Origin: Roseococcus suduntuyensis
Lineage (GTDB): Bacteria; Pseudomonadota; Alphaproteobacteria; Acetobacterales; Acetobacteraceae
Direction: 5' to 3'
NCBI RefSeq assembly: GCF_014196305.1
Contig: NZ_JACIDJ010000001.1
Location: 1,102,290-1,166,289 of the forward strand
Length of the DNA stretch: 64,000 bases
The position numbers and the translations under genes are program-made. Under the pieces are notes generated by a model. The model was not told where the DNA came from, searched no databases, and saw only the letters and a list, made by a program, of their open reading frames with translations. Positions 34,447 through 42,685 of this stretch are shown piece by piece. Numbering within the stretch: position 1 is the first letter of the stretch; the number at the start of each line of letters is the position of its first letter.

Positions 34447-35490
34447 GACCCCCCCCACCCGCTGCACCGCATTGTTGAGGTAGCCGCGGGGGTTCCAGGG
34501 CGGGTCCATGGGCTGGGTCTTGCCCGCCATGTCGGTGGCGCGCGCCAGCAGCGTCACGGGGCCCGGGGGCACGGCCAGCTCCGTCGTGAAGCGCCGCCAG
34601 GCCCAGGGCGAGGCCCCAGGCTCCAGCCGCGCCGGGTGCCAGGTGCCGCCGCCATCGGCCGAGACCTCCACCTTCGCCAGCGGCACATGGCCGCTCCAGG
34701 CGAAGCCGCGCACCGCCACGGGGCCGGGGGTGGAAAAACCCTCCAGCGGCGCGGTGATCAGGCTCTTCACCGGCATGTCGGTGATGACGTCGAACTCGGT
34801 GCCGGCGGGGTCCTGGCCGGGGCGGAGCGGGTGGCGCGGCATGCGGTAGTCCAGGCCGGTCATCTTCGCGCCGTCATGCTCGCGGTCCAGCACGACGATC
34901 TCACGCAGCCATTTCTGCCAGGCCGAGCCGGGAAAGCCGGGTGCCACGATGCGCAGCGGTGCCCCATGCAGCGCGCTCAGCGGCGCGCCATTCATCCCGA
35001 AGGCGATCAGCGTCTCGGGCGAGAGCGCCTTGGCCAGCGGCAGCCCGCGCGACAGCGCCTCCACGCCCGGCTTGCCGATCACATGGTCGGGGCTGCGGAA
35101 GCCCACATAGACGGCGCGGGGCGAGACGCCGGCGGCCTCCAGCACATCGGCCAACCGCACGCCCGTCCAGCGCGCGCAGCCCACGGCGCCCGGGCCCCAG
35201 GGCTGCCCGTCCACGGCGGGGGTGATGGCGCTGCGGTTGTTGCCCGCGCATTCCAGCACGGAGACGATCTCGACGGTCGGGAAGCGGGCGCGCAGCGCCT
35301 CGGGCGTCAGGGCCAGCTCGCGCGCGACGAGGCCGGTGACGGAAAGCGTCCAGCCCGGCAGGTTGTCCGGCACCGTGCCGTTGTTGCGGGTAAAGAGGAT
35401 GTCGGCGGGGGTGAGCATGGCATCGAGCGCGGAGACGGGAGGCTCGATATTCACCGGCTCGGCCGCCACGGGGGGCAGGCTGTCAGGCAT
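34435..35490 (-). CDS. Sulfite-oxidase-family molybdopterin enzyme (cytosolic, no haem domain)
   Basis: A 351-residue member of the sulfite oxidase fold. The molybdenum-ligating cysteine is in VSVLECAGNNRSAITP (about residue 81). The pterin-binding segment VGFRSPDHVIGKPG and the dimerisation (Mo-co) domain from residue 235, with VRGFAWSGHVPLAKVEVSADGGGTWHPARLE, follow. Unlike SorA/SorT or plant enzymes with targeting signals, the N-terminus has no signal peptide, and no cytochrome gene is adjacent, so the electron acceptor and site are unclear. ATG 35490 follows GGAGAG. Confidence 0.85.
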   Translation of the reverse strand: MPDSLPPVAAEPVNIEPPVSALDAMLTPADILFTRNNGTVPDNLPGWTLSVTGLVARELALTPEALRARFPTVEIVSVLECAGNNRSAITPAVDGQPWGPGAVGCARWTGVRLADVLEAAGVSPRAVYVGFRSPDHVIGKPGVEALSRGLPLAKALSPETLIAFGMNGAPLSALHGAPLRIVAPGFPGSAWQKWLREIVVLDREHDGAKMTGLDYRMPRHPLRPGQDPAGTEFDVITDMPVKSLITAPLEGFSTPGPVAVRGFAWSGHVPLAKVEVSADGGGTWHPARLEPGASPWAWRRFTTELAVPPGPVTLLARATDMAGKTQPMDPPWNPRGYLNNAVQRVGGVVAG

Positions 35491-35588
35491 GGAACTCTCC
35501 CTGTGTCTGGTGAAGGGGAGATTAACGGTGCTGGCGTCCTGGCGTCGATATAATTCCTACTGAGTTGATGGACATTCGGGCGGCCCGG

Positions 35589-36128
35589 TCAGACCTTGGC
35601 CTTGAGCTTGCCCAGCTCCTCCTTGAGCTTCGCGTTCTCGGCCTTGAGCGCCTCGACCTCGCTGCGGCCCTGGAAGGGGCTGAACAGATTCATCGCGCGT
35701 TCCATCATGGCGATGTTGCGGCTGCTGATCTCCTCCAGCGTGAAGGGGCGGAAGGCCTCCTGCACGCCGCGGCGCATCTCCTCCTGCTGGCGCGCGAAGC
35801 CCTGCATGGTCATTTCCAGGTAGCGCGGCACCACGCCCTGCAGGCTGTCGCCATAGAAGCCGATGAGCTGGCGCAGGAAGCTCTCGGGCAGCAGGTGGCT
35901 GCCCTTCGCCTCCTCCTCCACGATGATCTGCGTCAGCACGCCGCGGGTGATGTCGTCGCCCGATTTCGCGTCATAGACCACGAAGTCCCGGCCCTGGCGG
36001 ACCATCTGCGCCAGGTCGTCCAGCGTGACGTAGCTGCTGCTTTCCGTGTTGTAGAGCCGCCGGTTCGCATACTTCTTCACCACCACAGGGGGTTTTGACG
36101 GCTTGCTGGCGGCGCTCTCGTCGGACAT
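35589..36128 (-). CDS. phaR: Polyhydroxyalkanoate synthesis regulator PhaR
   Basis: A 179-residue repressor of phasin and PHA genes that also binds PHB granules. The N-terminal PHB/PHA accumulation regulator domain is VVVKKYANRRLYNTESSSYVTLDDLAQMVRQGRDFVVYDAKSGDDITR. The central granule-binding segments are LPESFLRQLIGFYGDSLQGVVPRYLEMTM and FRPFTLEE. The C-terminus is a coiled coil (EVEALKAENAKLKEELGKLKAK). ATG 36128. It diverges from the PhaE-like/PhaC-like pair, with 115 bp between. Confidence 0.93.
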   Translation of the reverse strand: MSDESAASKPSKPPVVVKKYANRRLYNTESSSYVTLDDLAQMVRQGRDFVVYDAKSGDDITRGVLTQIIVEEEAKGSHLLPESFLRQLIGFYGDSLQGVVPRYLEMTMQGFARQQEEMRRGVQEAFRPFTLEEISSRNIAMMERAMNLFSPFQGRSEVEALKAENAKLKEELGKLKAKV

Positions 36129-36243
36129 GTGACGTTCCCCATTCGGGCTTTGTTGCGGCCGCAACTCTAGCACGCGCGGCCCGGGATGCGATAAGTCTCT
36201 GCCGCCCCTGGCTTGTGCGCCGGCTGGAGCGTTAAAGGCATGG

Positions 36244-36648
36244 ATGGAGCCGCCCGACCCACTCGACCAGCTTGCCGCCGACTGGATCTCCCTCTGGGAG
36301 AGCGAGGTCACGGCGCTGGCCCAGGACACCGAGCTGGCCGAGGCCTGGGCCGCGGGCATCGCCCTCATGGCCGCCTTCTGGCGGGCGCAAGCCGCGACCG
36401 CGGCCGCCTGGCCCCCGCGTGAACGGCCCGCACAGCCCGAGGCGCCGCGGCCCGCGCCCCCTGCCACTGCACCTGCTGCTGAGCCAGGCCCGGGGGCTGA
36501 GCGCGCTGATGATGCCACCGCCCTCCGCGCAAGGCTCGATGAGCTGGAACGCCGCCTGGCCTCGATCGAGGGAGGGAAGGGCGGAGGCGGCGCGGATCGG
36601 CCGCGCGCTCGACGCGCTGCGCCAAGGCGGAAACCCTCTCGCGGGTGA
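36244..36648 (+). CDS. PhaE/phasin-like small coiled-coil protein
   Basis: A predicted 134-residue protein. Residues 5-60 are Trp- and Ala-rich helices (DQLAADWISLWESEVTALAQDTELAEAWAAGIALMAAFW), resembling the start of PhaE or phasins. Then comes a Pro/Ala linker and a heptad segment, LRARLDELERRLASIEGG. Codon third positions are strongly GC up to about 36415 and then relax, exactly where the PhaC-like frame becomes strongly GC-biased. The true protein may therefore be shorter in function than the open frame, or the two frames are dual-coding for 230 bp. Function is inferred only from position and helix pattern. Confidence 0.5.
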   Translation: MEPPDPLDQLAADWISLWESEVTALAQDTELAEAWAAGIALMAAFWRAQAATAAAWPPRERPAQPEAPRPAPPATAPAAEPGPGAERADDATALRARLDELERRLASIEGGKGGGGADRPRARRAAPRRKPSRG

Positions 36649-37666
36649 ACAGTTCCGCGCCGCGGTGCTGCGGCGGCTGTGGCGGGCGGATGCGGCGCTG
36701 CTGAAGGGGCTGGCCGCCTATCGCCGCCACCCGCACCAGCGCGGGCTGGAGGAGCCGCCGGTGATCTGGCGCGAGGGTGCGGCCCGGCTGCTGGATTATG
36801 GCGGCCCAGGGGGGCGGGGTGGCCCGCCCGTGCTGTTCGTGCCCTCGCTCGTGAACCGCGCCCATGTGCTGGACCTGGACGAGGGCGCCTCCTTCCTGCG
36901 CTTCCTGCGCGCCCAGGGCGTCCGGCCGCTGCTGCTGGATTGGGGCTGGCCGGGCCCGCTGGAACGCCGCTTCACCCTGACGGACCACATCGCCGGTCGC
37001 CTCGAACGCGCCCTGCTGGCGGCGCCCGAAGGCGTGGTCCTGGCCGGCTATTGCATGGGCGGGCTGCTGGCGCTGGCCGCCGCGCTGCGCCAGCCCGCGC
37101 GGGTGCGGGCGCTGGCGCTGCTGGCCACGCCCTGGGATTTCCATGTGGACCCGGGCGCTGCGCGGTTGGCGAAGCTGCTGCCGGGGCTGGAGCCGGTGAT
37201 GGAGGCCACGGGCACGGTGCCGGTGGACGCGCTGCAGGCCATGTTCGCCCTGCTGGACCCCTATGGTGTCGCGGAAAAATTCCGTGCCTTCGGGCGCCTG
37301 GACCCGGCCAGCCCGCGCGCCCGCCGCTTCGTGGCGCTGGAGGACTGGCTGAATGATGGCGTGCCGCTCGCCGCCCCCGTGGCGCGCGAGACCATCGGCG
37401 GCTGGTATGGCGCCAACACGCCCGCGCGCGGCGAATGGGCGGTGGCGGGGCTGCCGGTGGCGCCGGGCGAATGGCGCAAGCCCGCCTTCCTCGCCATCCC
37501 GGCGCGGGACCGCATCGTGCCGCCCGCTTCGGCCGGGGCGCTGGCGGGCGCGATGCCGGGTGCCGTGGTGCATGAGGCCGCATCCGGGCATATCGGCATG
37601 GTGGCCGGGCAGGGGGCGGAGGCGGCGCTGTGGCGGCCTTTCCTCGACTGGCTGCGCGGGGCGTGA
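36419..37666 (+). CDS. PhaC-like alpha/beta hydrolase (PHA synthase class III-like)
   Basis: A 415-residue alpha/beta-hydrolase if started at GTG 36419. The nucleophile elbow is VVLAGYCMGGLLALAAAL, a G-x-C-x-G with cysteine as in PHA synthases, not the serine of esterases. Earlier segments are VLFVPSLVNRAHVLDLDEGASFLRFL and PLLLDWGWP, and the C-terminal half has an aspartate in IPARDRIVPP and a histidine in ASGHIGMV, completing a Cys-Asp-His triad. GC-rich codon use begins at 36419 and the N-terminus reads GPRPLPLHLLLSQ, so I prefer this start to ATG 36509 or 36539. It may make PHA or act on it. Confidence 0.75.
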   Translation: MNGPHSPRRRGPRPLPLHLLLSQARGLSALMMPPPSAQGSMSWNAAWPRSREGRAEAARIGRALDALRQGGNPLAGEQFRAAVLRRLWRADAALLKGLAAYRRHPHQRGLEEPPVIWREGAARLLDYGGPGGRGGPPVLFVPSLVNRAHVLDLDEGASFLRFLRAQGVRPLLLDWGWPGPLERRFTLTDHIAGRLERALLAAPEGVVLAGYCMGGLLALAAALRQPARVRALALLATPWDFHVDPGAARLAKLLPGLEPVMEATGTVPVDALQAMFALLDPYGVAEKFRAFGRLDPASPRARRFVALEDWLNDGVPLAAPVARETIGGWYGANTPARGEWAVAGLPVAPGEWRKPAFLAIPARDRIVPPASAGALAGAMPGAVVHEAASGHIGMVAGQGAEAALWRPFLDWLRGA

Positions 37667-37667
37667 G

Positions 37668-38252
37668 TCAGGCCGCAGTGGCGCGGGACCGTTGCACGCG
37701 GTAGGGCGAAGGGTCCTGGATGCGCACGCCATCCGGGTTGGCCGCGCTGTATTCGAAGACCGGCCCTTCCCAGGCGCCGAAATCGATCGGGCCGTCATCG
37801 TGGTGGTAATACTGCGTGTCCCGCGCCGCGATGACCCGCGCGCCCGTGGTGACCGCCAGATAGCCGCAGAAGCGCCGCCCATCGCCCCAGGTGCCGGCAT
37901 TCTCGCGATAGGTGTCGGCCGGCGCGCAGGCGAAGAGAACGATCTCGTCCACCAGCCCGTTCCAGGCGCGGGCCAGTGTGTAGTTGAAGAGGTTCAGCCC
38001 CTCCATGCCGAGCTGCAGCCCGAAGCCGCCATGGGCGGTGGGGGTGCAGACCTGGCCGCCGATGCTCCAATTCGCCTCGAAGCCATGGCAGAGGATGTGC
38101 AGCTTCGCGAGCCGCCGCGACTGCCGGGCCCGCCGCGCGGTGGTCTCGACGATGGTCCGGATGGGGGAGTTGGCCGTGACCTGGTAGACATAGTTGTACC
38201 AGGCGGGTGTGGAGCCGATCAGGCGGCGGTCGTGGATCACCATCGAGGCCAT
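37668..38252 (-). CDS. Caspase-fold (CHAT/DUF4347-like) standalone protein
   Basis: A 194-residue protein of no assigned name. The segments LHILCHGFE (residues 52-60) and [10 protein letters not shown] (about 102-111) give a His-Gly and Cys pair in the order used by CHAT and DUF4347 caspase-like domains. Between them, [25 protein letters not shown], and after them [19 protein letters not shown], match the usual order of strands. There is no signal peptide and no second domain; most relatives I know are parts of larger proteins. It is convergent with the PhaC-like gene (one base between) and divergent from the thiolase. A peptidase role is only a suggestion. Confidence 0.55.
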   Translation of the reverse strand: MASMVIHDRRLIGSTPAWYNYVYQVTANSPIRTIVETTARRARQSRRLAKLHILCHGFEANWSIGGQVCTPTAHGGFGLQLGMEGLNLFNYTLARAWNGLVDEIVLFACAPADTYRENAGTWGDGRRFCGYLAVTTGARVIAARDTQYYHHDDGPIDFGAWEGPVFEYSAANPDGVRIQDPSPYRVQRSRATAA

Positions 38253-38421
38253 GACGGAGCCCTCGGGAGAACGTTACGGTCGCAGCTTACGGCTTCGCAC
38301 GTCCCGAATTCCAGCTTTTTCGCGGACGGGCGAAACCTCCCCTCCCCCGGGAATTCGGCGTGATACCGTTGCACCGCACCCGGCGAAGCGCGACATTGCG
38401 GGCAACCGAGGAGACACCCCC

Positions 38422-39597
38422 ATGACCGGTATCGTCATCGCTTCCGCCGCGCGCACCCCTGTCGGCGCCTTCAATGGCGCCCTTGCGGGGGTGGCCGCGC
38501 ATGACCTGGGCAAGGTCGCCATCGAGGCCGCGCTGTCGCGCGCCGGCATCACGGGCGCCGATGTGGACGAGGTGATCCTCGGCCAGATCCTGCAGGCCGG
38601 CGCCGGGCAGAACCCTGCGCGCCAGGCCGCGGTGAACGCCGGCATTCCGGTGGAGCGCACCGCCTTCGGCATCAACCAGCTCTGCGGCTCCGGCCTGCGG
38701 GCGGTGGCGCTGGCGGCGCAGCAGATCGCGACGGGGGATGCCACCATCGTCGTCGCCGGCGGGCAGGAGAGCATGTCCCAGGCGCCGCACGCGGCCAACA
38801 TGCGCGGCGGCACCAAGATGGGCAGCCTGGAGCTGGTGGACACCATGCTCAAGGACGGGCTGTGGGATGCCTTCCACGGTTACCACATGGGCAACACCGC
38901 CGAGAACGTGGCCCAGAAGTTCCAACTGACGCGCCAGGAGCAGGACGAATTCGCCTACAACAGCCAGCGCAAGGCGGGCGAGGCGATGAAGGCCGGCCGC
39001 TTCAAGGACGAGATCGCCCCCGTCACCGTCAAGACCCGCAAGGGCGAGGTGGTGGTGAGCGAGGACGAATACCCGAAGCCCGACACCTCCATGGAGGTGC
39101 TGGGCAAGCTGCGCGCCGCATTCGCCAAGGATGGCACCGTCACCGCCGGCAATGCCTCCGGCATCAATGACGGCGCGGCCGCGCTGGTGGTGATGAGCGC
39201 CGAGGAAGCGAAGAAGCGCGGCATCACGCCCATGGCGCGCATCGTCTCCTGGGCCACGGCGGGGGTGGACCCGTCCATCATGGGCACGGGGCCCATCCCG
39301 GCCTCGCGCAAGGCGTTGCAGAAGGCGGGCTGGACGGTGGCGGACCTCGATTTGATCGAGGCCAACGAGGCCTTCGCGGCGCAGGCCTGCGCGGTGAACA
39401 AGGACCTCGGCTGGGACACGTCCAAGGTGAACGTGAATGGCGGGGCGATCGCGCTGGGGCACCCGATCGGCGCGAGCGGTGCGCGCGTGCTGACCACGCT
39501 GCTGTTCGAGATGCAGCGGCGCGATGCGAAGAAGGGCCTGGCGACGCTGTGCATCGGCGGCGGGATGGGTGTCGCGATGTGCGTCGAGCGCGACTAG
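38422..39597 (+). CDS. phaA: Acetyl-CoA acetyltransferase (beta-ketothiolase)
   Basis: A 391-residue thiolase that condenses two acetyl-CoA, the first step of PHB synthesis, or runs in reverse in beta-oxidation. The acyl-binding cysteine is in [18 protein letters not shown] (about residue 89), followed by [11 protein letters not shown]. The catalytic His is in [21 protein letters not shown] (about 347) and the second Cys in [14 protein letters not shown] (about 377). Location near phaR supports the phaA name, but atoB-type function is equally likely. GAGGAG precedes ATG 38422. The last 12 bases plus stop are copied in a tandem repeat. Confidence 0.93.
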   Translation: MTGIVIASAARTPVGAFNGALAGVAAHDLGKVAIEAALSRAGITGADVDEVILGQILQAGAGQNPARQAAVNAGIPVERTAFGINQLCGSGLRAVALAAQQIATGDATIVVAGGQESMSQAPHAANMRGGTKMGSLELVDTMLKDGLWDAFHGYHMGNTAENVAQKFQLTRQEQDEFAYNSQRKAGEAMKAGRFKDEIAPVTVKTRKGEVVVSEDEYPKPDTSMEVLGKLRAAFAKDGTVTAGNASGINDGAAALVVMSAEEAKKRGITPMARIVSWATAGVDPSIMGTGPIPASRKALQKAGWTVADLDLIEANEAFAAQACAVNKDLGWDTSKVNVNGGAIALGHPIGASGARVLTTLLFEMQRRDAKKGLATLCIGGGMGVAMCVERD

Positions 39598-39700
39598 CGC
39601 TCGCGGACGAAGGCGAGCGCGACTAGCGCTCGCGGATGAAGGCGAGCGCGACTAGCGCTCGCGGACGAAGGCGAGCGCGATTAGCGATCGCGGACGAAGG
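39586..39700. repeat. 29-bp tandem repeats copying the thiolase 3' end
   Basis: GAGCGCGACTAGCGCTCGCG recurs with an exact 29-bp period: the TAG is found at 39595 (the true stop), 39624, 39653 and 39682. Each unit has GCGCTCGC/GCGAGCGC arms around GGACGAAG, so the array is a string of hairpins. Because 29 is not a multiple of three, the repeated stops fall in all frames. Confidence 0.85.
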
Positions 39701-39950
39701 GAAGCGGATTGAGCTGACCGGCGGGTGGGGCGGCGCGGGTCGGGCCGCCTTACCATCTTACTACCTTACCATCTTACCGGGCGGGGGCAGCCGGCCCGCG
39801 CGGAACGCCCTCGGCAGATGCATGATATGGCACGAAGTGGCTGAAAAGTCCAGGGAAACCGCGCCCCGCCTTGCCACCCGGCGCGACCAACCCTAACTTC
39901 CTCCATGAGGGGAGACAGCACCGTCACGGCAACCATGACCTGGAGGCCGC
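39701..39950. other. 250-bp gap before Bug receptor gene
   Basis: No convincing ORF. It holds a 12-bp direct repeat TTACCATCTTAC at 39750-39761 and 39766-39777, a pyrimidine-rich island in GC-rich sequence, and GGAGG just before the ATG of the receptor gene. The promoter was not identified. Confidence 0.5.
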
Positions 39951-40934
39951 ATGATCCGCTTGTCCCGCCGCACCCTCGCCCGCACCGCCTTGGCCGCGCC
40001 GCTGCTCGCCGCCCCCGCCCTCGGCGCCGCGCAGGGCTTTCCCACGGGCGCCATCCGCCTTGTCGTCCCCTATCCGCCGGGCGGCATCACCGATGTGCTG
40101 GCGCGTGGCGTGGCCGGGCCCATGTCGGCCTTCCTCGGCAATTCGGTGGTGGTGGAGAACCGGCCTGGCGCCAATGGCAGCATCGGCGCCAATGCCGTGG
40201 CCCGCGCCACGCCCGATGGCACCACCCTGCTGGTGGGCGTGACGGACACCCATGCGGTGAACCCCGCCGCCATGCGCAACCTGCCCTATGACGCCAACCG
40301 GGACTTCCTGCCCGTCTCGCTCATCACCCGCGTGCCGCTGGCCGTCGCGGTCGGGCCGACGCAGTCGGGTGTGGCCGACCTCGCGGCCTTCATCGCCGCG
40401 GCCAAGGCGCGGCCGGGCGGGCTGACCCATTCGAGCTGGGGCGTGGGCAGCGTGTCGCAGATCGCGATGCTGCGCATCGGCCTCGCCGCCGGCTTCGAGC
40501 TGCTGCACGTGCCCTTCACCGGGGCGGCGCCGGCGCTGACCGCGCTGGGCGCGGGCCAGGTGGACAGCATGGTGCTGCCGGCCGGTGCGGCCGAGGCCTT
40601 CGCGCGCGACGGCCGCGTGCGGGTGCTGGCCGTCCTTTCGCCCGAGCGCCTCGCGTTGCTCCCCAATGTGCCCACGCTGCGCCAGCAGGGGGTGGACCTC
40701 TCGGTCAGCATCCTCCAGGCGGTCTTCGCGCCGGCCCGCACGCCCGCCCCCGTGGTGGCGCGGCTGAACGCGGCCATGGTCGAGGCCATGAAGGCCCCCT
40801 CCATGCTGGAAATCCTGCGCCTGCAGGCCTCGGCACCCGAAGCCGGCCCGCCCGAGGCGCTGGGCGAACTCGTCCGCACCGAGCAGGAGGCCTGGGGCAG
40901 CGTGGTGCGTGGCGCCGGCATCCGGCTGGATTGA
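39951..40934 (+). CDS. Bug (TctC) family tripartite tricarboxylate transporter substrate-binding protein
   Basis: A 327-residue periplasmic binding protein. The Tat/Sec-like signal is SRRTLARTALAAPLLAAPALGAAQG. The mature part begins FPTGAIRLVVPYPPGGITDVLAR and continues with the Bug hallmark VVVENRPGANGSIGANAVARATPDGTTLLVG and FELLHVPFTGAAPALTALGAGQVDSM. Bug proteins bind dicarboxylates, nicotinate or other small acids. No TctA/TctB permease genes are nearby, which is common for Bug paralogues. Next is a flavoprotein/ferredoxin pair, suggesting the ligand is oxidised by these. Confidence 0.92.
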   Translation: MIRLSRRTLARTALAAPLLAAPALGAAQGFPTGAIRLVVPYPPGGITDVLARGVAGPMSAFLGNSVVVENRPGANGSIGANAVARATPDGTTLLVGVTDTHAVNPAAMRNLPYDANRDFLPVSLITRVPLAVAVGPTQSGVADLAAFIAAAKARPGGLTHSSWGVGSVSQIAMLRIGLAAGFELLHVPFTGAAPALTALGAGQVDSMVLPAGAAEAFARDGRVRVLAVLSPERLALLPNVPTLRQQGVDLSVSILQAVFAPARTPAPVVARLNAAMVEAMKAPSMLEILRLQASAPEAGPPEALGELVRTEQEAWGSVVRGAGIRLD

Positions 40935-40949
40935 CGCGAGGGGCGCGCG

Positions 40950-41006
40950 GCGCCTCCAATCCAGCGCCTCCAATCCAGCGCCTCCAAACCCAGCGCTTCC
41001 AATCCC
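40950..41006. repeat. Four 14-bp tandem repeats
   Basis: GCGCCTCCAATCCA is repeated at 40950, 40964 and (imperfectly) 40978 and 40993, lying between the Bug gene stop and the flavoprotein ribosome-binding site. Short tandem duplication; copy number is likely variable. Confidence 0.75.
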
Positions 41007-41029
41007 TGGCGCCCTGAAGGAGCCGAGCC

Positions 41030-42520
41030 ATCACCCATCTGGAAACGGACGTCCTCATCATCGGCGCGGGCGGGGCGGGCATGTATGCCGCCATCGAGGC
41101 GGCGCGGCACGGTGCGGGCCGCGTGCTGCTGCTGGACCGCAGCTTGATCGGGCGCGGCGGCGCCACCGTCATGGCGCAGATGACCGTCGCCGCCTCGGTC
41201 GGCCCCGGCGACACGCCCGGCTTCCACCTGGCCGACACGCTGGCCGCCGGGCGTGGGCTCTGCGACGAGGCGCTCTCCGCCCTGCTCTGCGAGGAGGGGC
41301 GCGACTGCATCCTGGAGATGGATGCCTGGAAGGTGGGCTGGGCGCGCGCGGGCAACGGCTTCGCCCAGGTGCAGGCGCCGGGGCACGACCGGCCGCGCTG
41401 CGTCTATGTGGACTTCCTCAACACCGGGCCCGCCGTCTCGCGCACGCTGCGCGCGCAGGTGCAGCGCGTGGGCGACGCCATCCGCCGCGTGGGCGAGTTG
41501 GCCGTGACGGACCTGGTGGTGCAGGGCGGCGAGGTGACGGGGGCGGTAGCGCTGGACGTGGCGCGCGGCGGGGTTGTCACCATCGCGGCCGGTGCGACCA
41601 TCATCGCGACCGGCGGCCTCACGCGGCTCTACGCCCGCAACAGCGCCAGCGCCAACATGTCGGGCGATGGCTATGCGCTGGCGCTGCGGGCCGGGGCGCG
41701 GCTGATGGACATGGAATTCGTGCAGTTCTTCCCCATCGGGCATTTGGCCCCGCGGCTGGTGGGAATGGACCCCATCATGTGGGACCCCTTCCGCTACAAG
41801 CTGGGCGGGCGGCTGCTGAACGCGGCGGGCGAGGAATTCACCGAACGCTGGGGCGGCGGCGTGGAGGCGGGCGGCTACACCGTCACGCGCGACCTCGCCA
41901 CCTATGCCATCACGAAGGAGGTGGAGGCCGGGCGCGGCTCGCCCCATGGCGGCGCCTGGCTGAGCTTTTCGCATCTGCCGGCAGCCACGCTGCGCGCGGC
42001 CTTCGGGCCCGTGATCGACAAGCTGGCCGCGAACGGCATTGATCTGACGCGCGATGCCGTCGAGGTCTCGCCCATCGCGCACTACCACATGGGCGGCGTG
42101 CGCGTGGACACGCGGATGCGGACCGGCGTGCCGCGCCTGCTGGCGGCGGGCGAGGCGGTGGGCGGGGCCAATGGGGCGAACCGCCTTTCGGGCAATGCCA
42201 TCACCGAGGCCTTCGCGTTCGGCCGCGTGGCGGGGCGGGAGGCGGCGCGGATCGCGGCGGCGGGGGCGCCGCGCGGCTTCGACGCGGGTTCGGCCACGGC
42301 GCTGCTCTCGTCGTCCGGCCCCGCGCGCAACACGGCGGCGCTGGTGGCGCGCTTGCAGGCGGTGATGGCGCGGGATGTGGGGCCCTTCCGCACGGCTTCG
42401 GGGCTGGCGCGGGCGGCCTCCGTCCTGGCCGAACTCCGCGCCGAGCTGGGCGAGGCCCCGCCGGGTGCGCCTGGCGCGGCACATGACCTGGCGCGGCTGG
42501 ACTGGCTCGACCTGCGGTAG
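41030..42520 (+). CDS. Fumarate reductase/succinate dehydrogenase-like flavoprotein, interrupted by in-frame TAG
   Basis: This is the main part of an FrdA/AprA-like flavoenzyme. The FAD motif DVLIIGAGGAGMYAAIEAAR lies upstream of the first ATG (41081), and the only possible earlier starts are ATC at 41030, correctly spaced behind AAGGAG, or CTG at 41039; TGA at 41015 closes the frame. Further motifs are MEFVQFFPIGH (FrdA has QFHP) and IAHYHMGGVRVDTRM...AAGEAVGGANGANRLSGNAI. There is no covalent-flavin histidine. TAG at 42518-42520 ends the frame, but ATG follows at once in the same frame and encodes the missing helical tail. It may be a pseudogene, or two parts made by reinitiation. Confidence 0.75.
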   Translation: MTHLETDVLIIGAGGAGMYAAIEAARHGAGRVLLLDRSLIGRGGATVMAQMTVAASVGPGDTPGFHLADTLAAGRGLCDEALSALLCEEGRDCILEMDAWKVGWARAGNGFAQVQAPGHDRPRCVYVDFLNTGPAVSRTLRAQVQRVGDAIRRVGELAVTDLVVQGGEVTGAVALDVARGGVVTIAAGATIIATGGLTRLYARNSASANMSGDGYALALRAGARLMDMEFVQFFPIGHLAPRLVGMDPIMWDPFRYKLGGRLLNAAGEEFTERWGGGVEAGGYTVTRDLATYAITKEVEAGRGSPHGGAWLSFSHLPAATLRAAFGPVIDKLAANGIDLTRDAVEVSPIAHYHMGGVRVDTRMRTGVPRLLAAGEAVGGANGANRLSGNAITEAFAFGRVAGREAARIAAAGAPRGFDAGSATALLSSSGPARNTAALVARLQAVMARDVGPFRTASGLARAASVLAELRAELGEAPPGAPGAAHDLARLDWLDLR

Positions 42521-42685
42521 ATGCTGCTGGTGGCGGATTGCGTGGTGACGGCGGCCATGGCGCGCACCGAAAGCCGCGGCGCGCATCAGCGCGAGGATTT
42601 CCCCGGTCTGGACGAGGGCTGGCGGCGCAACCAGTGCCTGCGCCTGCCGGAGGGTGCCGCCGCGCCCGTGCTGGAGGCCGCGTGA
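42521..42685 (+). pseudogene. Detached C-terminal fragment of the flavoprotein
   Basis: A 54-codon continuation in the same frame as the gene before it, starting with ATG directly after that gene's TAG. It encodes the conserved tail of FrdA-type flavoproteins: VAD...AMARTESRGAHQREDFPGL, then DEGWRRNQCLRLP. The TESRGAHxREDFP motif is normally internal, so an ancestral gene ran through this stop. The TGA overlaps the ATG of the 2Fe-2S gene (TGATG). It could be expressed by termination-reinitiation at TAGATG. Confidence 0.75.

Noticed and set aside
42538-42684. N-terminal extension of the 2Fe-2S protein
   Set aside because: The frame is open from 42538, but its residues are Arg/Gly shadow of the flavoprotein tail; ATG 42685 with a TGATG overlap is the real start.
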